Numbered from the stretch's first letter, positions 35,240-45,004 are shown. The stretch is 64,000 nt of DNA from Convivina intestini (GCF_003096575.1 NZ_QEKT01000002.1:1-64000); one strand, 5' to 3'. The notes: generated from the letters alone by a model not told the origin. Numbers and translations: made by a program.

Positions 35240-37579
35240 TTATTCAGCATTATTACTACGGCTAATATTAACTTGACGAGGACGAGCGCCGTCAGCTGGG
35301 CCGATATAACCGGCAGCTTCTAAATCATCGATTAAACGGGCAGCACGATTATAGCCAATTCGGAACCGTCGTTGTAAGAGCGACGTTGAAGCTTTTTGCT
35401 CCCCAATGACAAACTCGAGTGCTTCTTGAAAGAGTTCATCCTCACTCTGGCCTTGATTACTACCAGTAGCATCTTGGGCAATTTCTTCATCAGTGACGGT
35501 CATACTATCGGAGTATTCGACATCTTGTTGGCTTTTTACAAATTCAACCACATTGGTCACATCTTGGTTACTGATAAAGGCCCCCTGCACGCGCTGCATC
35601 GGTTTGCCAGGCGGCGCAAAGATCATGTCTCCTCGACCCAGTAACTTCTCAGCTCCATTACTATCTAAAATAGTTCGAGAATCCACTCCAGAGGCAGTTC
35701 TAAAGGCAATTCGTCCAGGAATATTACTTTTAATCGTCCCATTAATGACTTTGACATCAGGTCGCTGGGTAGCCAGAATCATATGAATCCCGGCTGCCCG
35801 GGCTTTGGCTCCTAATCGAGCAATCGAAACTTCAATTTCACTCCCGACTGTGCTCATCAAATCAGCAAACTCATCCACAATCGCCACAATGTAAGGTAAA
35901 CGATGCATGACTGCTTGCCCATTATCCTTAGCTGCAAGATTATGGGCATCAACGGCAGCATTATACTCATTAACGTTCCGTTTACCAAATTCCGCCAATA
36001 ACTGGTAACGATTTTCCATTTCATCAACTAATTTTTGTAAGGACTTGGCCGCCTTGCGTGGATCAGAAACCACAGGCGTTAGTAAATGCGGAATCCCATT
36101 ATAAATTGATAATTCGACTACTTTGGGATCAACCATCATTAATTTCACTTCGCTGGGTTTAGCCTTTAGCAACAAAGAAACAATAATCCCGTTTAACCCG
36201 ACTGATTTTCCTGATCCAGTTGATCCAGCGATTAACAGGTGGGGCATACTGGCTAAATCAGCAAAAACAATGTTCCCCGTGACATCCCGCCCAAGTGGTA
36301 CGGTCAAAAGATGATCATGGTCATTGGGGACTTGTTCCATCATATCGCGAAAGCCAACTACTGACTGAGTTGCATTGGGGACTTCGATGCCGACAAAGGG
36401 TTTACCTGGAATTGGCGCTTCAATTCGAATTGATTTAGCCGCTAAGGCTAAGGCCAAATCATCGGCTAAATTGGCAATTCGGTTTACCTTAACTCCTTGG
36501 CCAGGCTTTAATTCATACTGAGTCACACTAGGTCCCAGAGCCACGCTAGTCACTTCGGCCTCAACGCCAAAGCTTTGCAAAGTATCATGCACTAAGCGTG
36601 ATTTTTCGGTTAAGCTTTGGTACTCCTTAGTTTGGTCCGTTGGTTTGGTTTTGGTTAATAAATCAGTTGAGGGTAATTGATAATTTTCATCGATGGTATT
36701 ATTGGTAAAATCAGGTACTGCGCTACTAGTTTGACTAGTACTAGCCTCCGCTTCAGTTCCAATCGTATCACTGGTTGGTTGATTCCATTTAATTTCTGGC
36801 TCAACTGGTTCTGAAACTGGCATAACTGGCATTTGGTCAGTGACTGACTCTGACTGTGGTACCCCTGCCGACTGACTCTTATGCAAGCCCAAGGGATCAT
36901 CACCATAATCAACAATGTCGTGCCCCTCTTTTTTGGCTAATAAAGGCGTACGATCCCGACGTTGGCCACGCTTTTTTTGTAACTCTTGAACCTGAGTCTG
37001 AGCTTGTACAACCCCTTTTTGGGCAATATCTCGGGCTGGAATTTTAAATAAAACTATTGCCCCTGCCAGCAAACTCAAAACAATTAAGATAATAACGCCA
37101 ATATTGGATAGCAGTTGAAAGCTTAATTGGTACAACCAAGCACCAATTAAACCCGCTCCCACGGGCGTTCCAGCAGATTGGTTAGTAAAATCTTGTCCAA
37201 TAATTCGTAGCACCTGGTTAGCATACCCCGGTTCTGGAAAGTTCCCTTGGCTAAAAAAGAGCATGGAAGAACCTAGAAAAGCTGAAAAAGTAAGCAGACT
37301 ACCGCCCAGCCAAATCCGGCCACTGGGCCAGTAAGGCTTTTGCATGATTAAATAGTACAAGGATTGCAGAAGAGCTACACCGAGGACTACTTGATATAAA
37401 TCACCAACAAAGAATCGTAAACAGTTGGCCGCATAGATACCAAACAAACCAATTTTAAAAAGTGCAAAAATGCTGATAATAATAAAAACTAATAAGGTAA
37501 TATTAGTCGATTGATCCTTTTTTACGGCCTTTTTACTCACTCTTTTTTTAGGACGTGGACTTCGTTTTTTACTGGGCAC
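35240..37579 (-). CDS. ftsK: DNA translocase FtsK/SpoIIIE
   Basis: 779 residues from the GTG at 37579, preceded by GGGGAGG; the frame is open further upstream but has no ribosome site there. A basic N-terminus and four membrane segments (about 28-175) are followed by a Ser/Thr/Gln-rich linker (about 200-325), the RecA-like motor with Walker A AGSTGSGKSVGLNG and Walker B YIVAIVDEFADLM, and a C-terminal winged-helix gamma domain (RRFRIGYNRAARLIDDLEAAG). It pumps chromosomal DNA through the septum. Confidence 0.94.
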   Translation of the reverse strand: MPSKKRSPRPKKRVSKKAVKKDQSTNITLLVFIIISIFALFKIGLFGIYAANCLRFFVGDLYQVVLGVALLQSLYYLIMQKPYWPSGRIWLGGSLLTFSAFLGSSMLFFSQGNFPEPGYANQVLRIIGQDFTNQSAGTPVGAGLIGAWLYQLSFQLLSNIGVIILIVLSLLAGAIVLFKIPARDIAQKGVVQAQTQVQELQKKRGQRRDRTPLLAKKEGHDIVDYGDDPLGLHKSQSAGVPQSESVTDQMPVMPVSEPVEPEIKWNQPTSDTIGTEAEASTSQTSSAVPDFTNNTIDENYQLPSTDLLTKTKPTDQTKEYQSLTEKSRLVHDTLQSFGVEAEVTSVALGPSVTQYELKPGQGVKVNRIANLADDLALALAAKSIRIEAPIPGKPFVGIEVPNATQSVVGFRDMMEQVPNDHDHLLTVPLGRDVTGNIVFADLASMPHLLIAGSTGSGKSVGLNGIIVSLLLKAKPSEVKLMMVDPKVVELSIYNGIPHLLTPVVSDPRKAAKSLQKLVDEMENRYQLLAEFGKRNVNEYNAAVDAHNLAAKDNGQAVMHRLPYIVAIVDEFADLMSTVGSEIEVSIARLGAKARAAGIHMILATQRPDVKVINGTIKSNIPGRIAFRTASGVDSRTILDSNGAEKLLGRGDMIFAPPGKPMQRVQGAFISNQDVTNVVEFVKSQQDVEYSDSMTVTDEEIAQDATGSNQGQSEDELFQEALEFVIGEQKASTSLLQRRFRIGYNRAARLIDDLEAAGYIGPADGARPRQVNISRSNNAE

Positions 37580-37643
37580 AATAAGCCTCCCCCTCTTCAA
37601 GCTTGCCAAATCATTTGTATTATAAGCTATTAAATTGAGAAAA

Positions 37644-37677
37644 TAAAAAAGTTGCAACTTAACGTTGCAACTTTTTT
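37644..37677 (-). terminator. Terminator after tRNA-Glu
   Basis: GTTGCAAC / GTTGCAAC inverted repeat with a 5-base loop, flanked by A- and T-runs, directly after the tRNA. Confidence 0.8.
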
Positions 37678-37678
37678 A

Positions 37679-37750
37679 TAGCTCGTGAGAGAATCGAACT
37701 CTCGATTCCGCCGTGAAAGGGCAGCGTCTTAGCCACTTGACCAACGAGCC
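37679..37750 (-). tRNA. trnE: tRNA-Glu (anticodon TTC)
   Basis: 72 bases fold as a cloverleaf: acceptor GGCTCGT / ACGAGCT (first pair G-T), D arm GTC...GAC, anticodon stem CTGCC / GGCGG with loop CTTTCAC giving TTC, and T arm GAGAG TTCGATT CTCTC. The discriminator is A; CCA is not encoded. Single tRNA with its own terminator. Confidence 0.93.
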
Positions 37751-37822
37751 ATGGTCAGTTGTTATTTCTTGTCCGAAACAACATAGATAATAATATCAAA
37801 TAGTCAGCTAGCCGTCAAGCCA

Positions 37823-38332
37823 TTATTTTAATTTATCTTGGTCATAATGATGACTACTTTCCAATCCCGGAAAGCCTTGCTGCCGTAAGGCTTCATAAAG
37901 TACAATCGCCACGGTATTAGACAAGTTCAACGAACGAACATGTTGATCATCTTGAGGAATACGAATCGCTTTATCGGGGTTTTGGCGCATAAAGACTTCT
38001 GGCAAACCAGTCGTCTCCTTACCAAACAAGAAATAGCAATCCCCGCCCTGTTGATAATCGGCCTGACTATAATCCCGATTAGCAAATTTTGATACTAAAA
38101 ATAACTGATCGTCGGCTTTTAAAGTTGCCAAAAATTCTGGTAAATTAGCATGGCGAACCAACTGAACATGCTCCCAATAGTCTAATCCGGCCCGTTTAAC
38201 GTGCTTATCATCTAATTCAAAACCAAGTGGTTCAATTAAATGCAAAACGGCATCAGTTCCTGCCGTGGTGCGGGCAATATTGCCAGTGTTCGCCGGCATC
38301 AAGGGTTCAAATAAAACAATGTGATTAGTCAT
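37823..38332 (-). CDS. trmL: tRNA (cytidine/uridine-2'-O-)-methyltransferase TrmL
   Basis: 169 residues of the SPOUT family. The N-terminal [22 protein letters not shown], central [10 protein letters not shown] and C-terminal [29 protein letters not shown] are the knotted SAM-binding motifs of YibK/CspR. It methylates the wobble base of leucine tRNAs. Single gene, divergent from pgl. Confidence 0.92.
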   Translation of the reverse strand: MTNHIVLFEPLMPANTGNIARTTAGTDAVLHLIEPLGFELDDKHVKRAGLDYWEHVQLVRHANLPEFLATLKADDQLFLVSKFANRDYSQADYQQGGDCYFLFGKETTGLPEVFMRQNPDKAIRIPQDDQHVRSLNLSNTVAIVLYEALRQQGFPGLESSHHYDQDKLK

Positions 38333-38460
38333 GGGCTACTCCGTATTATTCTTTAACAGGTTTTTATGTTTTTTCTAACTTAAAAGCTACTCAGCCTTTA
38401 GGACAATAACAAACGCTATTCTACCACATTGCCGCCTAAGTGCGAGTAAAAAGGCTATGT

Positions 38461-38466
38461 TATAAT
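38461..38466 (+). promoter_or_regulatory. Extended -10 promoter of pgl
   Basis: TGTTATAAT (TGN plus a perfect -10) lies about 43 bases before the ATG; the -35 is weak. Confidence 0.55.
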
Positions 38467-38509
38467 GTTAGTGTATTTGATAACTATTAAAAGGAGTCAT
38501 TATTTAATT

Positions 38510-39541
38510 ATGTCGATTCATAAATTGTTACTTGGAACCTACACCAAGCGCACCTCAAAGGGTGTTTATGAGGTTGAATTGGATACCCAAAGCCAGCAGC
38601 TGCAAAATGCTACTTTGGTCTTTGAACTAACTAATCCAACTTATCTAGCGCTTTCTAAGGCTAATAAGGTCTATGCCGTTGAAAACCGCGATGGTCAAGG
38701 TGGTGTCGTAACCTTAGACAACACCCAACGGCCCATGGTTGAATTGGATGCCCAGTTAAGTGACGGATCCGCCCCAGCCTACATCGGCGTGGATGAAGCT
38801 CGTCAGTTGGTCTTTGCCGGCTATTACCACCGGGGTCTGGTTGAAGTCTACAAAATTCAAGCCGATGGTCGTTTACAACTAGCCGATAGCTTTCAAAACG
38901 AAGGTTCAGGCCCCCGTCCAGAACAAAGCGCTGCCCACATTCATTTTTGTAATTTAACACCCGACAATCGCTTAGTCGCAGTTGATTTAGGTGCTGATCA
39001 AGTTATTACTTTTGACGTTAGTGATGATGGTCAGTTAACCGAACTGAACCGCTATCAAACGGATGCCGGTTTTGGTCCTCGTCATATTCGCTTTTCTCCC
39101 GATGGACAGTATGCCTACCTATTAGGTGAGCTTTCCAGCCTCCTCAGTGTATTAAAGTACAATCAAGAAGACGGTTCTTTTGAACACCTGATGACCACTT
39201 CTACCATTCCTGATGATTGGACTGAACATAACGGGGCCGCTGCGATTCGGGTCTCAGCCGATGGTCGTTTTATTTACACCTCTAATCGTGGTCATGATTC
39301 CGTAAGTGTCTTCGAATGTACCAATCTAGGTGCTGAGATTGAATTAATCCAATTAATCAGCACTGAGGGAAGCTTCCCCCGGGATATGGCGCTTGACCCT
39401 AGCGAAAACTACCTAGTCGTCGCGAATCAAGAAACCGATAACCTTTCCCTATATGCTCGTGATGAACAAACTGGTGAACTAAGCCTTTTGCAAAAAGGCT
39501 TTACCCTACCCGAAGGTGTCCGAGTAACTTTTGAAAATTAA
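38510..39541 (+). CDS. pgl: 6-phosphogluconolactonase, YkgB/lactonase family
   Basis: 343 residues from the ATG at 38510. AAGGAG is rather far (13 bases), but no better in-frame start exists. A seven-bladed beta-propeller lactonase: repeated YxGVDEARQLVFAGYYHRG-type blades, plus AHIHFCNLTPDNRLVAVDLGAD, GPRHIRFSPDGQYAYLL, SNRGHDSVSVF and FPRDMALDPSENYLVVANQ. It opens 6-phosphogluconolactone in the oxidative pentose phosphate/phosphoketolase route, expected in a heterofermenter. Confidence 0.88.
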   Translation: MSIHKLLLGTYTKRTSKGVYEVELDTQSQQLQNATLVFELTNPTYLALSKANKVYAVENRDGQGGVVTLDNTQRPMVELDAQLSDGSAPAYIGVDEARQLVFAGYYHRGLVEVYKIQADGRLQLADSFQNEGSGPRPEQSAAHIHFCNLTPDNRLVAVDLGADQVITFDVSDDGQLTELNRYQTDAGFGPRHIRFSPDGQYAYLLGELSSLLSVLKYNQEDGSFEHLMTTSTIPDDWTEHNGAAAIRVSADGRFIYTSNRGHDSVSVFECTNLGAEIELIQLISTEGSFPRDMALDPSENYLVVANQETDNLSLYARDEQTGELSLLQKGFTLPEGVRVTFEN

Positions 39542-39550
39542 TAGCACTTA

Positions 39551-39584
39551 AAAGGAGCCCTGCTGATTAGCAGGGCTCCTTTTT
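39551..39584. terminator. Bidirectional terminator between pgl and the amino-acid transporter
   Basis: AAAGGAGCCCTGCT / AGCAGGGCTCCTTTTT, a 14-pair stem with a 4-base loop, lies between convergent genes. Confidence 0.88.
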
Positions 39585-41049
39585 AACGATGCATTCGACT
39601 TTCTACAAAGCCTAGGCAACGACTGATAGTAAAGGTCAAAGTAAAGTAAATTAATGAGGCAATAACCAGCGGAATAAAGGGTTCAAATGAAGCCCCTTGC
39701 ACCACACCTGTTTCATACATCAACTCGCCCACACCAATGACCGAAACCACGGAACCTTCCTTGATAACTGAGACGAACTCGTTACCTAGGGCCGGTAAGA
39801 TGTTACGGACGGCCTGTGGCAAAATTACCAAGCACATGGCCTTAGAATGCGTCAAACCAAGCGAACGAGCCGCCTCCATTTGACCACCATCGACTGAAGT
39901 AATTCCCGAACGAATAATTTCAGCGACATAGGCGGCCGAATTTAAGCCCATCGCTAAGGCTCCAGCGGCAAAGGCTGATAAATTCAAACCCAGTGCTTGA
40001 GAACCGAAGAAAACCATAAAGGCCTGAACTAGTAATGGCGTTCCCCGGACATACTCCACATAGATATTACCGATGGCTTTAAAGATAAAGACTGAAGACA
40101 GCTTCATCAGGGCAAAGAGAATACCCAGGGTTACCCCCAAAGCTACTCCAACAACTGCTAAGGCCAGGGTAATGCCAGTTCCAGTCACAAAGTAGTGGCC
40201 GTACTTTTGCCAGTAGCTGTCATTTTGATCTGCAAACATTTGCTGATTGGCCTTCTTTTGCCACTTAGTAAACTGACCATCGGTAGTCACCTTATGGATC
40301 ACTTCGTTTACCTTGGCTTTAAAGGCTGGAGAATCCTTAGGTAAGGCTACGGCACTTTGCGTACTGCCATCCGCAGAATAAGTTGGATAAATTACCTTGA
40401 AACTCTTATTTTGTTGCTCATAGGCTTGAGCAATCGTTTTTTCAGCAACGATTCCACTGATGACACCCTGACTCAATTGAGAAATCAAGTTAGGATACTT
40501 TTGTAAGCTAACCACGCTGGCCCCATTGATACTCTTAGCAATCTCTTCTTGGGTTGTTTGCGTTTGAGCGCCAATCTTAGTACCGGCAAAGGTTGATAAA
40601 TCAGTGGTGTATTTATTCTGATTTTTTTTCAAAATCAACATGGCCTGTGGTGAACGTAGGTAGACATCGGAAAAATCAACCTGTTCTTCACGTTCCGGTG
40701 TAGCTGACATTCCTGAAGCAATCATGTCAATTTTGCCGGTTTTTAAGGCCCCCAAGAGGGCATCAAAGCCCATATCTTCAACTTCTAGCTTAACGCCTAA
40801 TTTGTCAGCAATGGCCTGAGCCAAAGAAACATCAAAACCGACAATTTCATCCTTACCATTAATCTTAGTATGAAATTCATAAGGAGCATAATCGGCTGAT
40901 AATCCAACCGTTAACTTACCCTTTTTTTGAATTCTAGCTAAAGTTGGATCAGTTTCATCGGCCGCAACCGAAGTTCCAGCGCTCAAAAAAAATGGTATGA
41001 TTAACAATCCCAAAAGGGACCAAGTCAACCCTTTAAATATTCTTTTCAT
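39583..41049 (-). CDS. Amino-acid ABC transporter, substrate-binding protein fused to permease
   Basis: 488 residues from the ATG at 41049, with AGGAG 5 bases upstream. A signal sequence/anchor (1-31) is followed by a type 3 solute-binding domain (about 38-265, KLTVGLSADYAPYEFHTKING, GKIDMIASGMSATPERE) and a HisM/GlnP-type permease domain (about 285-485) with YVEYVRGTPLLVQAFMVFFG and the EAA-loop GQMEAARSLGLTHSKAMCLVILPQA. This is the LAB GlnP architecture. No ATPase gene is adjacent, so a GlnQ-type subunit must be encoded elsewhere. Confidence 0.9.
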   Translation of the reverse strand: MKRIFKGLTWSLLGLLIIPFFLSAGTSVAADETDPTLARIQKKGKLTVGLSADYAPYEFHTKINGKDEIVGFDVSLAQAIADKLGVKLEVEDMGFDALLGALKTGKIDMIASGMSATPEREEQVDFSDVYLRSPQAMLILKKNQNKYTTDLSTFAGTKIGAQTQTTQEEIAKSINGASVVSLQKYPNLISQLSQGVISGIVAEKTIAQAYEQQNKSFKVIYPTYSADGSTQSAVALPKDSPAFKAKVNEVIHKVTTDGQFTKWQKKANQQMFADQNDSYWQKYGHYFVTGTGITLALAVVGVALGVTLGILFALMKLSSVFIFKAIGNIYVEYVRGTPLLVQAFMVFFGSQALGLNLSAFAAGALAMGLNSAAYVAEIIRSGITSVDGGQMEAARSLGLTHSKAMCLVILPQAVRNILPALGNEFVSVIKEGSVVSVIGVGELMYETGVVQGASFEPFIPLVIASLIYFTLTFTISRCLGFVESRMHR

Positions 41050-41088
41050 GTTCACTCCTGCAAGGCTCTATTAAATAACTACCTCATC

Positions 41089-41117
41089 ATTATAGCCAGA
41101 ATATCAAACTATGTCAG
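41089..41117 (-). promoter_or_regulatory. Promoter of the amino-acid transporter gene
   Basis: Minus-strand -35 CTGACA (41112-41117) and -10 TATAAT (41089-41094), spacing 17. The transcript has about 35 bases of leader, with no room for a T-box. Confidence 0.75.
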
Positions 41118-41142
41118 TAAAGAATGTCGACGTCTTTATAAT

Positions 41143-41165
41143 AAAAAAATCCGCTTACGCGGATT
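41143..41165 (-). terminator. Terminator of rnpB
   Basis: AATCCGC / GCGGATT with a 4-base loop, then seven Ts on the minus strand. Confidence 0.85.
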
Positions 41166-41168
41166 CCT

Positions 41169-41560
41169 GTTGCAGATGCCTATAGGCCATGTTTTGTTCC
41201 AGTATAAGTCAGGAGCTTATACCTTCAGTAATCATCTATCTAAGTTCGCTAACGAACCATACCGACCATCGTTTCATTTCACTAGGTCAGCCGCCCCTAC
41301 CAAAGTTTGGGTTGCCCGCTTGTGGGGTTTACCTCGTCTCAAATACTAACTTTCATTAGCATATCCGTTTCTATAGCACTTTCAAACCTATTCATGCATA
41401 GCAAAGCCTTAGCACTTTCAGTTGCCGTAATGGTGTTACCACCACCCCTGGGTTTATTTCTTATCCCAGCACAAACACTACATCCGTCTCAGAATGTGCG
41501 AGCATGGACCTTCCTCACATAAGAAATATTATGCGCAATTACTCAGCATCTGCAATTGTT
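41169..41560 (-). ncRNA. rnpB: RNase P RNA, class B
   Basis: About 390 bases. Ends pair as P1 (TTGCAGATGC at the 5' end, GCATCTGCAA at the 3' end). Conserved core strings are seen on the minus strand: GAGGAAGGTCCATGCTCGCAC near the 5' end (shown here as a 21-base block ending at about 41497, key residues GAGGAA and TCCATGC), GAAAGTGC repeats, GACGAGGTAAACCCC and the 3' CCTATAGGCAT. It is the catalytic RNA of tRNA 5' maturation. Location just downstream of gpsB is standard in Firmicutes. Exact ends are estimated. Confidence 0.93.
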
Positions 41561-41565
41561 GAGTA

Positions 41566-42006
41566 TTAGCGGTTACGATTAGTACCGCTTTGATTCTTAT
41601 CAGAGCGTTCCCGACCAAAGACCGCTAATTCTAAGTTAGCCACGCGCTTTAGCAATTCAGTATCAACTGAATTAACCACAGCGGCTTGTGGTTGAGCTTG
41701 GGTCGTACTTTCTTCAGCAACTACGCTACGAGGACGTTCTACTTCAGATTCCTGTGGTGCAGTTACGGCCGAAATATGACCAGAGTTCTGGTAAGTTACT
41801 AGTTGCTTTTGAGCGGCCCGTAAGGCATCTTGCAACTTAGCGACTTCACCTTGAAGTTGTTCGATTTGGTCATTAAAAACACCATAATCGCTAATAACGC
41901 CATCCAAGAAGTCATCAACGTCTTGGGGATCGTAACCAACCCCCATCCGTCGTTGCTTAAAGACACGTTCATAAATATCTTTTTGGGTATATTTAACTTG
42001 AGCCAC
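41566..42006 (-). CDS. gpsB: Cell division regulator GpsB
   Basis: 146 residues. The DivIVA-like N-terminal membrane-binding coiled coil (KYTQKDIYERVFKQRRMGVG, YDPQDVDDFLDGVISDY) leads into a coiled coil (about 45-75). A variable linker and a short C-terminal helix (DTELLKRVANLELAVFGRE) that trimerises follow. GpsB coordinates penicillin-binding proteins at the septum, which fits the nearby ponA. The 3' end touches rnpB. Confidence 0.92.
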   Translation of the reverse strand: MAQVKYTQKDIYERVFKQRRMGVGYDPQDVDDFLDGVISDYGVFNDQIEQLQGEVAKLQDALRAAQKQLVTYQNSGHISAVTAPQESEVERPRSVVAEESTTQAQPQAAVVNSVDTELLKRVANLELAVFGRERSDKNQSGTNRNR

Positions 42007-42036
42007 AGATATTACTCCTTATAGTTCACTACTACC

Positions 42037-42065
42037 ATCTTAACAGGAAGCCAACTGAATCGCAA
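42037..42065 (-). promoter_or_regulatory. Promoter of gpsB
   Basis: Minus-strand -35 TTGCGA (42060-42065) and -10 TAAGAT (42037-42042), spacing 17. Confidence 0.6.
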
Positions 42066-42626
42066 TTAATCCAGATTATTTTCTCGTTGTTCTTGTAAAT
42101 CTAAAGCTGCCTCTTGCAAATTATCCATATCCAGTAACTGCAAGGGATACGGGTGTTTGGCCTGGTAGGCTAAAATTTTTTGATAATCGTACTGGGCTTT
42201 ACCTTCAAATTCGGCATCGTATACTAAGGCCGCTTGATCGGTATGACCTAGTAAAAAATCTTGATATTGCTGAAGTTGACTCGGGTTTTGATATTTTTGA
42301 TTTGAAACCGTACCAAAAAAATCAACTTGAGTTTTTAACTGAGCTAGTACCGCTTGCTTAGCCGGTTGCCAATTACCCCCAAAATCCGCAAAGGGTAAAA
42401 TCATGGCAATTTTAAGGTCTGGGTAGTCGGCTTTTAATTCTTGGGCCACTTGGATGGCCCACTGTTCAATTCCCAATTGCCCGCCAGTAATAATCCACTC
42501 CAGCCCTAAATCAATTTGTTCAACAAAAAAGGTTCGCAAGGCATACTGGATTACTTGAATTTTAGGATCATTATCTTTAAACACACCTAGTTCATAGCTA
42601 CGGTAACCACTAACCCACATTCTCAT
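42066..42626 (-). CDS. ypsA: YpsA-like SLOG-domain protein (DUF1273)
   Basis: 186 residues. The opening MRMWVSGYRSYELGVF, the central IITGGQLGIEQWAIQVAQEL, and the segment MILPFADFGGNWQPAKQ are typical of the DUF1273/YpsA family. The Rossmann-like SLOG fold binds nucleotide-type ligands; in Bacillus it is linked to cell division. Next to gpsB as in many Firmicutes. Biochemical activity unknown. Confidence 0.85.
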   Translation of the reverse strand: MRMWVSGYRSYELGVFKDNDPKIQVIQYALRTFFVEQIDLGLEWIITGGQLGIEQWAIQVAQELKADYPDLKIAMILPFADFGGNWQPAKQAVLAQLKTQVDFFGTVSNQKYQNPSQLQQYQDFLLGHTDQAALVYDAEFEGKAQYDYQKILAYQAKHPYPLQLLDMDNLQEAALDLQEQRENNLD

Positions 42627-42655
42627 TGCCTTTATCCTCCCAACTACTCGAAATT

Positions 42656-42682
42656 AAAAGCCCCGTTCAAGACAGGGCTTTT
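42656..42682 (-). terminator. Terminator after ponA
   Basis: AAAAGCCCTG / CGGGGCTTTT stem with a 7-base loop, just after the recU-ponA operon. Confidence 0.75.
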
Positions 42683-42685
42683 AAT

Positions 42686-45004
42686 TTAAGTTTTTTTGGA
42701 TTCACTTGAAGATGATGACACTTGACTGCTACTTGAAGATGCTGGCGCCGAACTAGCTGATGAGGAAGAGCTAGCCGCATCCCCACCATTGTTAGTCGTT
42801 GCTGGTTGATCTTCTTCAGTCTCTCGCCGCTGGTACTGAGAAGAGGCATAGCTACTGGTACTATAACTAGAAGTGCTATAGCTTGAACCAGTACTATATG
42901 ATGAGCTATCGGAACTATCATCACTGTCAAAGCTGCCGGTACCATTCATGGAAGCCACACTTGGCAAACCACCATTACTCCAGTTAGCACCTTTTACTTC
43001 GTACTCGGCAATATTGTTACGAACTGTCTTAGTCACCGTACTTGGGGCATGCCAATCCGTATTACTACGATAACGCATGGCATAGGACATGATTTCCTTG
43101 TAGTACTTTGATGGTAGGTCCTGCTTATCCCAAGGAATGTAGTGACCCGTTTGGTTAGGTTGATCATAGCCCATCCAAACTGACAAAACATAGGAACGAG
43201 TATAACCAGTAAACCAAGCATCTGAAATTGCTTGATCAGGCATGCCCGCCCGTTCATCATAGGCGACCAAACCAGATTTACCAGCCTGATGAAGGCCAGG
43301 AATCATAGCTTCTGAAGCAGTTCCAACATAACTAATAACACCCTTCATCATGTCAGTTAGCATAAAGGCCGTACTTTCCTTCATGGCCTGCTTACCGTTG
43401 ACCTTATTTTTATGGGTAGTCCCATCGCTAGTGATTACATCTTTGATGTAACTAGGCTTATAGTAGGTGCCACCATTGGCAATGGCGCCAAAGGCACCAG
43501 CCTCTTGTTCTGAAGAAATCGGAATTCCCAAGGCTGCCGAACCTTCTGGCAAATTGGCTGTAGTGATGCCTAAGCCAGTTAAGAACTTAGATGAGCGCTT
43601 AGCTCCCACCTCATCCAAGGTTTTGATGGCTGGAATATTACGAGACAGGGCTAAGGCCGAACGCATCGTCATGTTCCCCATGAAATTATTATCCCAGTCA
43701 TTGACTGAAATATCGGTTCCAGGGTACTTATACTTCTTATCTTCAACCGTCCGGTAAGTCGGCCAGTTTAAATATTCAACCGCTGGACCATAATCAACCA
43801 AAGGCTTAACCGATGAACCACCCGAACGCATCGTTTGGGTAGCACGATTAATACCAAAGGTGGTCTTGAGGTTACGACCACCGATTTGGGCAATTACGCG
43901 ACCGTTATCCGGATTGGTCATGGTTGCACCCAGTTGCAAATCTTTACTACCGTAATCAAGGGCAGAAGCATCATTGGCCTGTTCATAGAGCTTTTTTTGC
44001 AACTTATAATCCATGTCAGTATGGATTTTTAGACCACCCTGGGTAGTGTCATAGCCCATTTCTTTTGCTTCAGAAATAGTGGAGCTGACATAACCATCAA
44101 CCAGCTTACGTTTATCATCAGTATCTTGAGCCTTTTGACTGATATCTTGCAAACCATCATTAACGGGCACAGCGATTGCCTGATTAGCATCGTCTTGACT
44201 AAGAGCCCCGTACTTAACCATTGCCTGTAGTACCAAATTTCGACGTTTGGTGGTGATATCCGTATCACTAGCATAGGGATCGTAGTTAGTTGGTGATTGT
44301 GGAATACCGGCCAAAAGTGCCAATTGGGCTGTTGATAGCTCTTTGAGTGACTTACCGTAGTAGTAATCAGCGGCGGTCTTCATGCCGTAGATGCCATGAC
44401 CCATGTAGACTTTGTTAATATAGAAATCTAAAATCTGGTCCTTAGTATAATTCTTTTCAACCTGAGTGGCCAAATAAATCTCTTGGGTCTTACGCTTAAG
44501 CGTTTGGTCCGCACTAGAAGTACTAAAGACCGATAACTTAACCAGTTGCTGGGTCAAAGTTGAACCACCCTGCATTCCTAATGAAGAGCCGGCCAAGTTA
44601 CTAGCCAAGGCCCCACCAACACGAATTGGATCAACACCATGATGCTTATAAAAACGACGATCTTCAATCGAAACAATGGCTTGTTTAAGACCATCCGGAA
44701 TATCGTCTTGGGTGGCATACTCCCGGTTTTCAGTGGCAGTAGACCAGACAATATTATCGTCTTTGTCATAAATCCGGGTCGCATTTTCAGCTGATAAACT
44801 TGATTCGGTAATCTTAGGTGCAGTAATAAGATAGTAGCTAAACAAAGCAGTGGCACATAAGATTAAGGCCAACATGATTAGTCCTAACCATCGGAAGAAC
44901 CGCATCACTGGTCCTCTAGGTTTAGTCCGCTTTTGCGACGCTGAACTTTCTGACTGAGAACTCGGTTCAGGGGTTGATGGTTGAGCTTGATTATCCTTTG
45001 ACAT
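42686..45004 (-). CDS. ponA: Class A penicillin-binding protein 1A
   Basis: 772 residues. Cytoplasmic N-terminus, one membrane segment (about 37-57), a glycosyltransferase domain (about 75-250: AIVSIEDRRFYKHHGVDP, GGSTLTQQLVKL, KEIYLATQVE-like KTQEIYLATQVEK) and a transpeptidase with SSVK (in RSGGSSVKPL), ALSRN and KSG (AGKSGLVAYD) motifs. The C-terminal 95 residues are a Ser-rich, low-complexity extracellular tail. It polymerises and cross-links peptidoglycan. It follows recU by 18 bases, the classical recU-ponA pair. Confidence 0.94.
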   Translation of the reverse strand: MSKDNQAQPSTPEPSSQSESSASQKRTKPRGPVMRFFRWLGLIMLALILCATALFSYYLITAPKITESSLSAENATRIYDKDDNIVWSTATENREYATQDDIPDGLKQAIVSIEDRRFYKHHGVDPIRVGGALASNLAGSSLGMQGGSTLTQQLVKLSVFSTSSADQTLKRKTQEIYLATQVEKNYTKDQILDFYINKVYMGHGIYGMKTAADYYYGKSLKELSTAQLALLAGIPQSPTNYDPYASDTDITTKRRNLVLQAMVKYGALSQDDANQAIAVPVNDGLQDISQKAQDTDDKRKLVDGYVSSTISEAKEMGYDTTQGGLKIHTDMDYKLQKKLYEQANDASALDYGSKDLQLGATMTNPDNGRVIAQIGGRNLKTTFGINRATQTMRSGGSSVKPLVDYGPAVEYLNWPTYRTVEDKKYKYPGTDISVNDWDNNFMGNMTMRSALALSRNIPAIKTLDEVGAKRSSKFLTGLGITTANLPEGSAALGIPISSEQEAGAFGAIANGGTYYKPSYIKDVITSDGTTHKNKVNGKQAMKESTAFMLTDMMKGVISYVGTASEAMIPGLHQAGKSGLVAYDERAGMPDQAISDAWFTGYTRSYVLSVWMGYDQPNQTGHYIPWDKQDLPSKYYKEIMSYAMRYRSNTDWHAPSTVTKTVRNNIAEYEVKGANWSNGGLPSVASMNGTGSFDSDDSSDSSSYSTGSSYSTSSYSTSSYASSQYQRRETEEDQPATTNNGGDAASSSSSASSAPASSSSSQVSSSSSESKKT

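Noticed and set aside
41307-41522. 71-codon plus-strand open frame
   Set aside because: It lies antisense to and entirely within rnpB.
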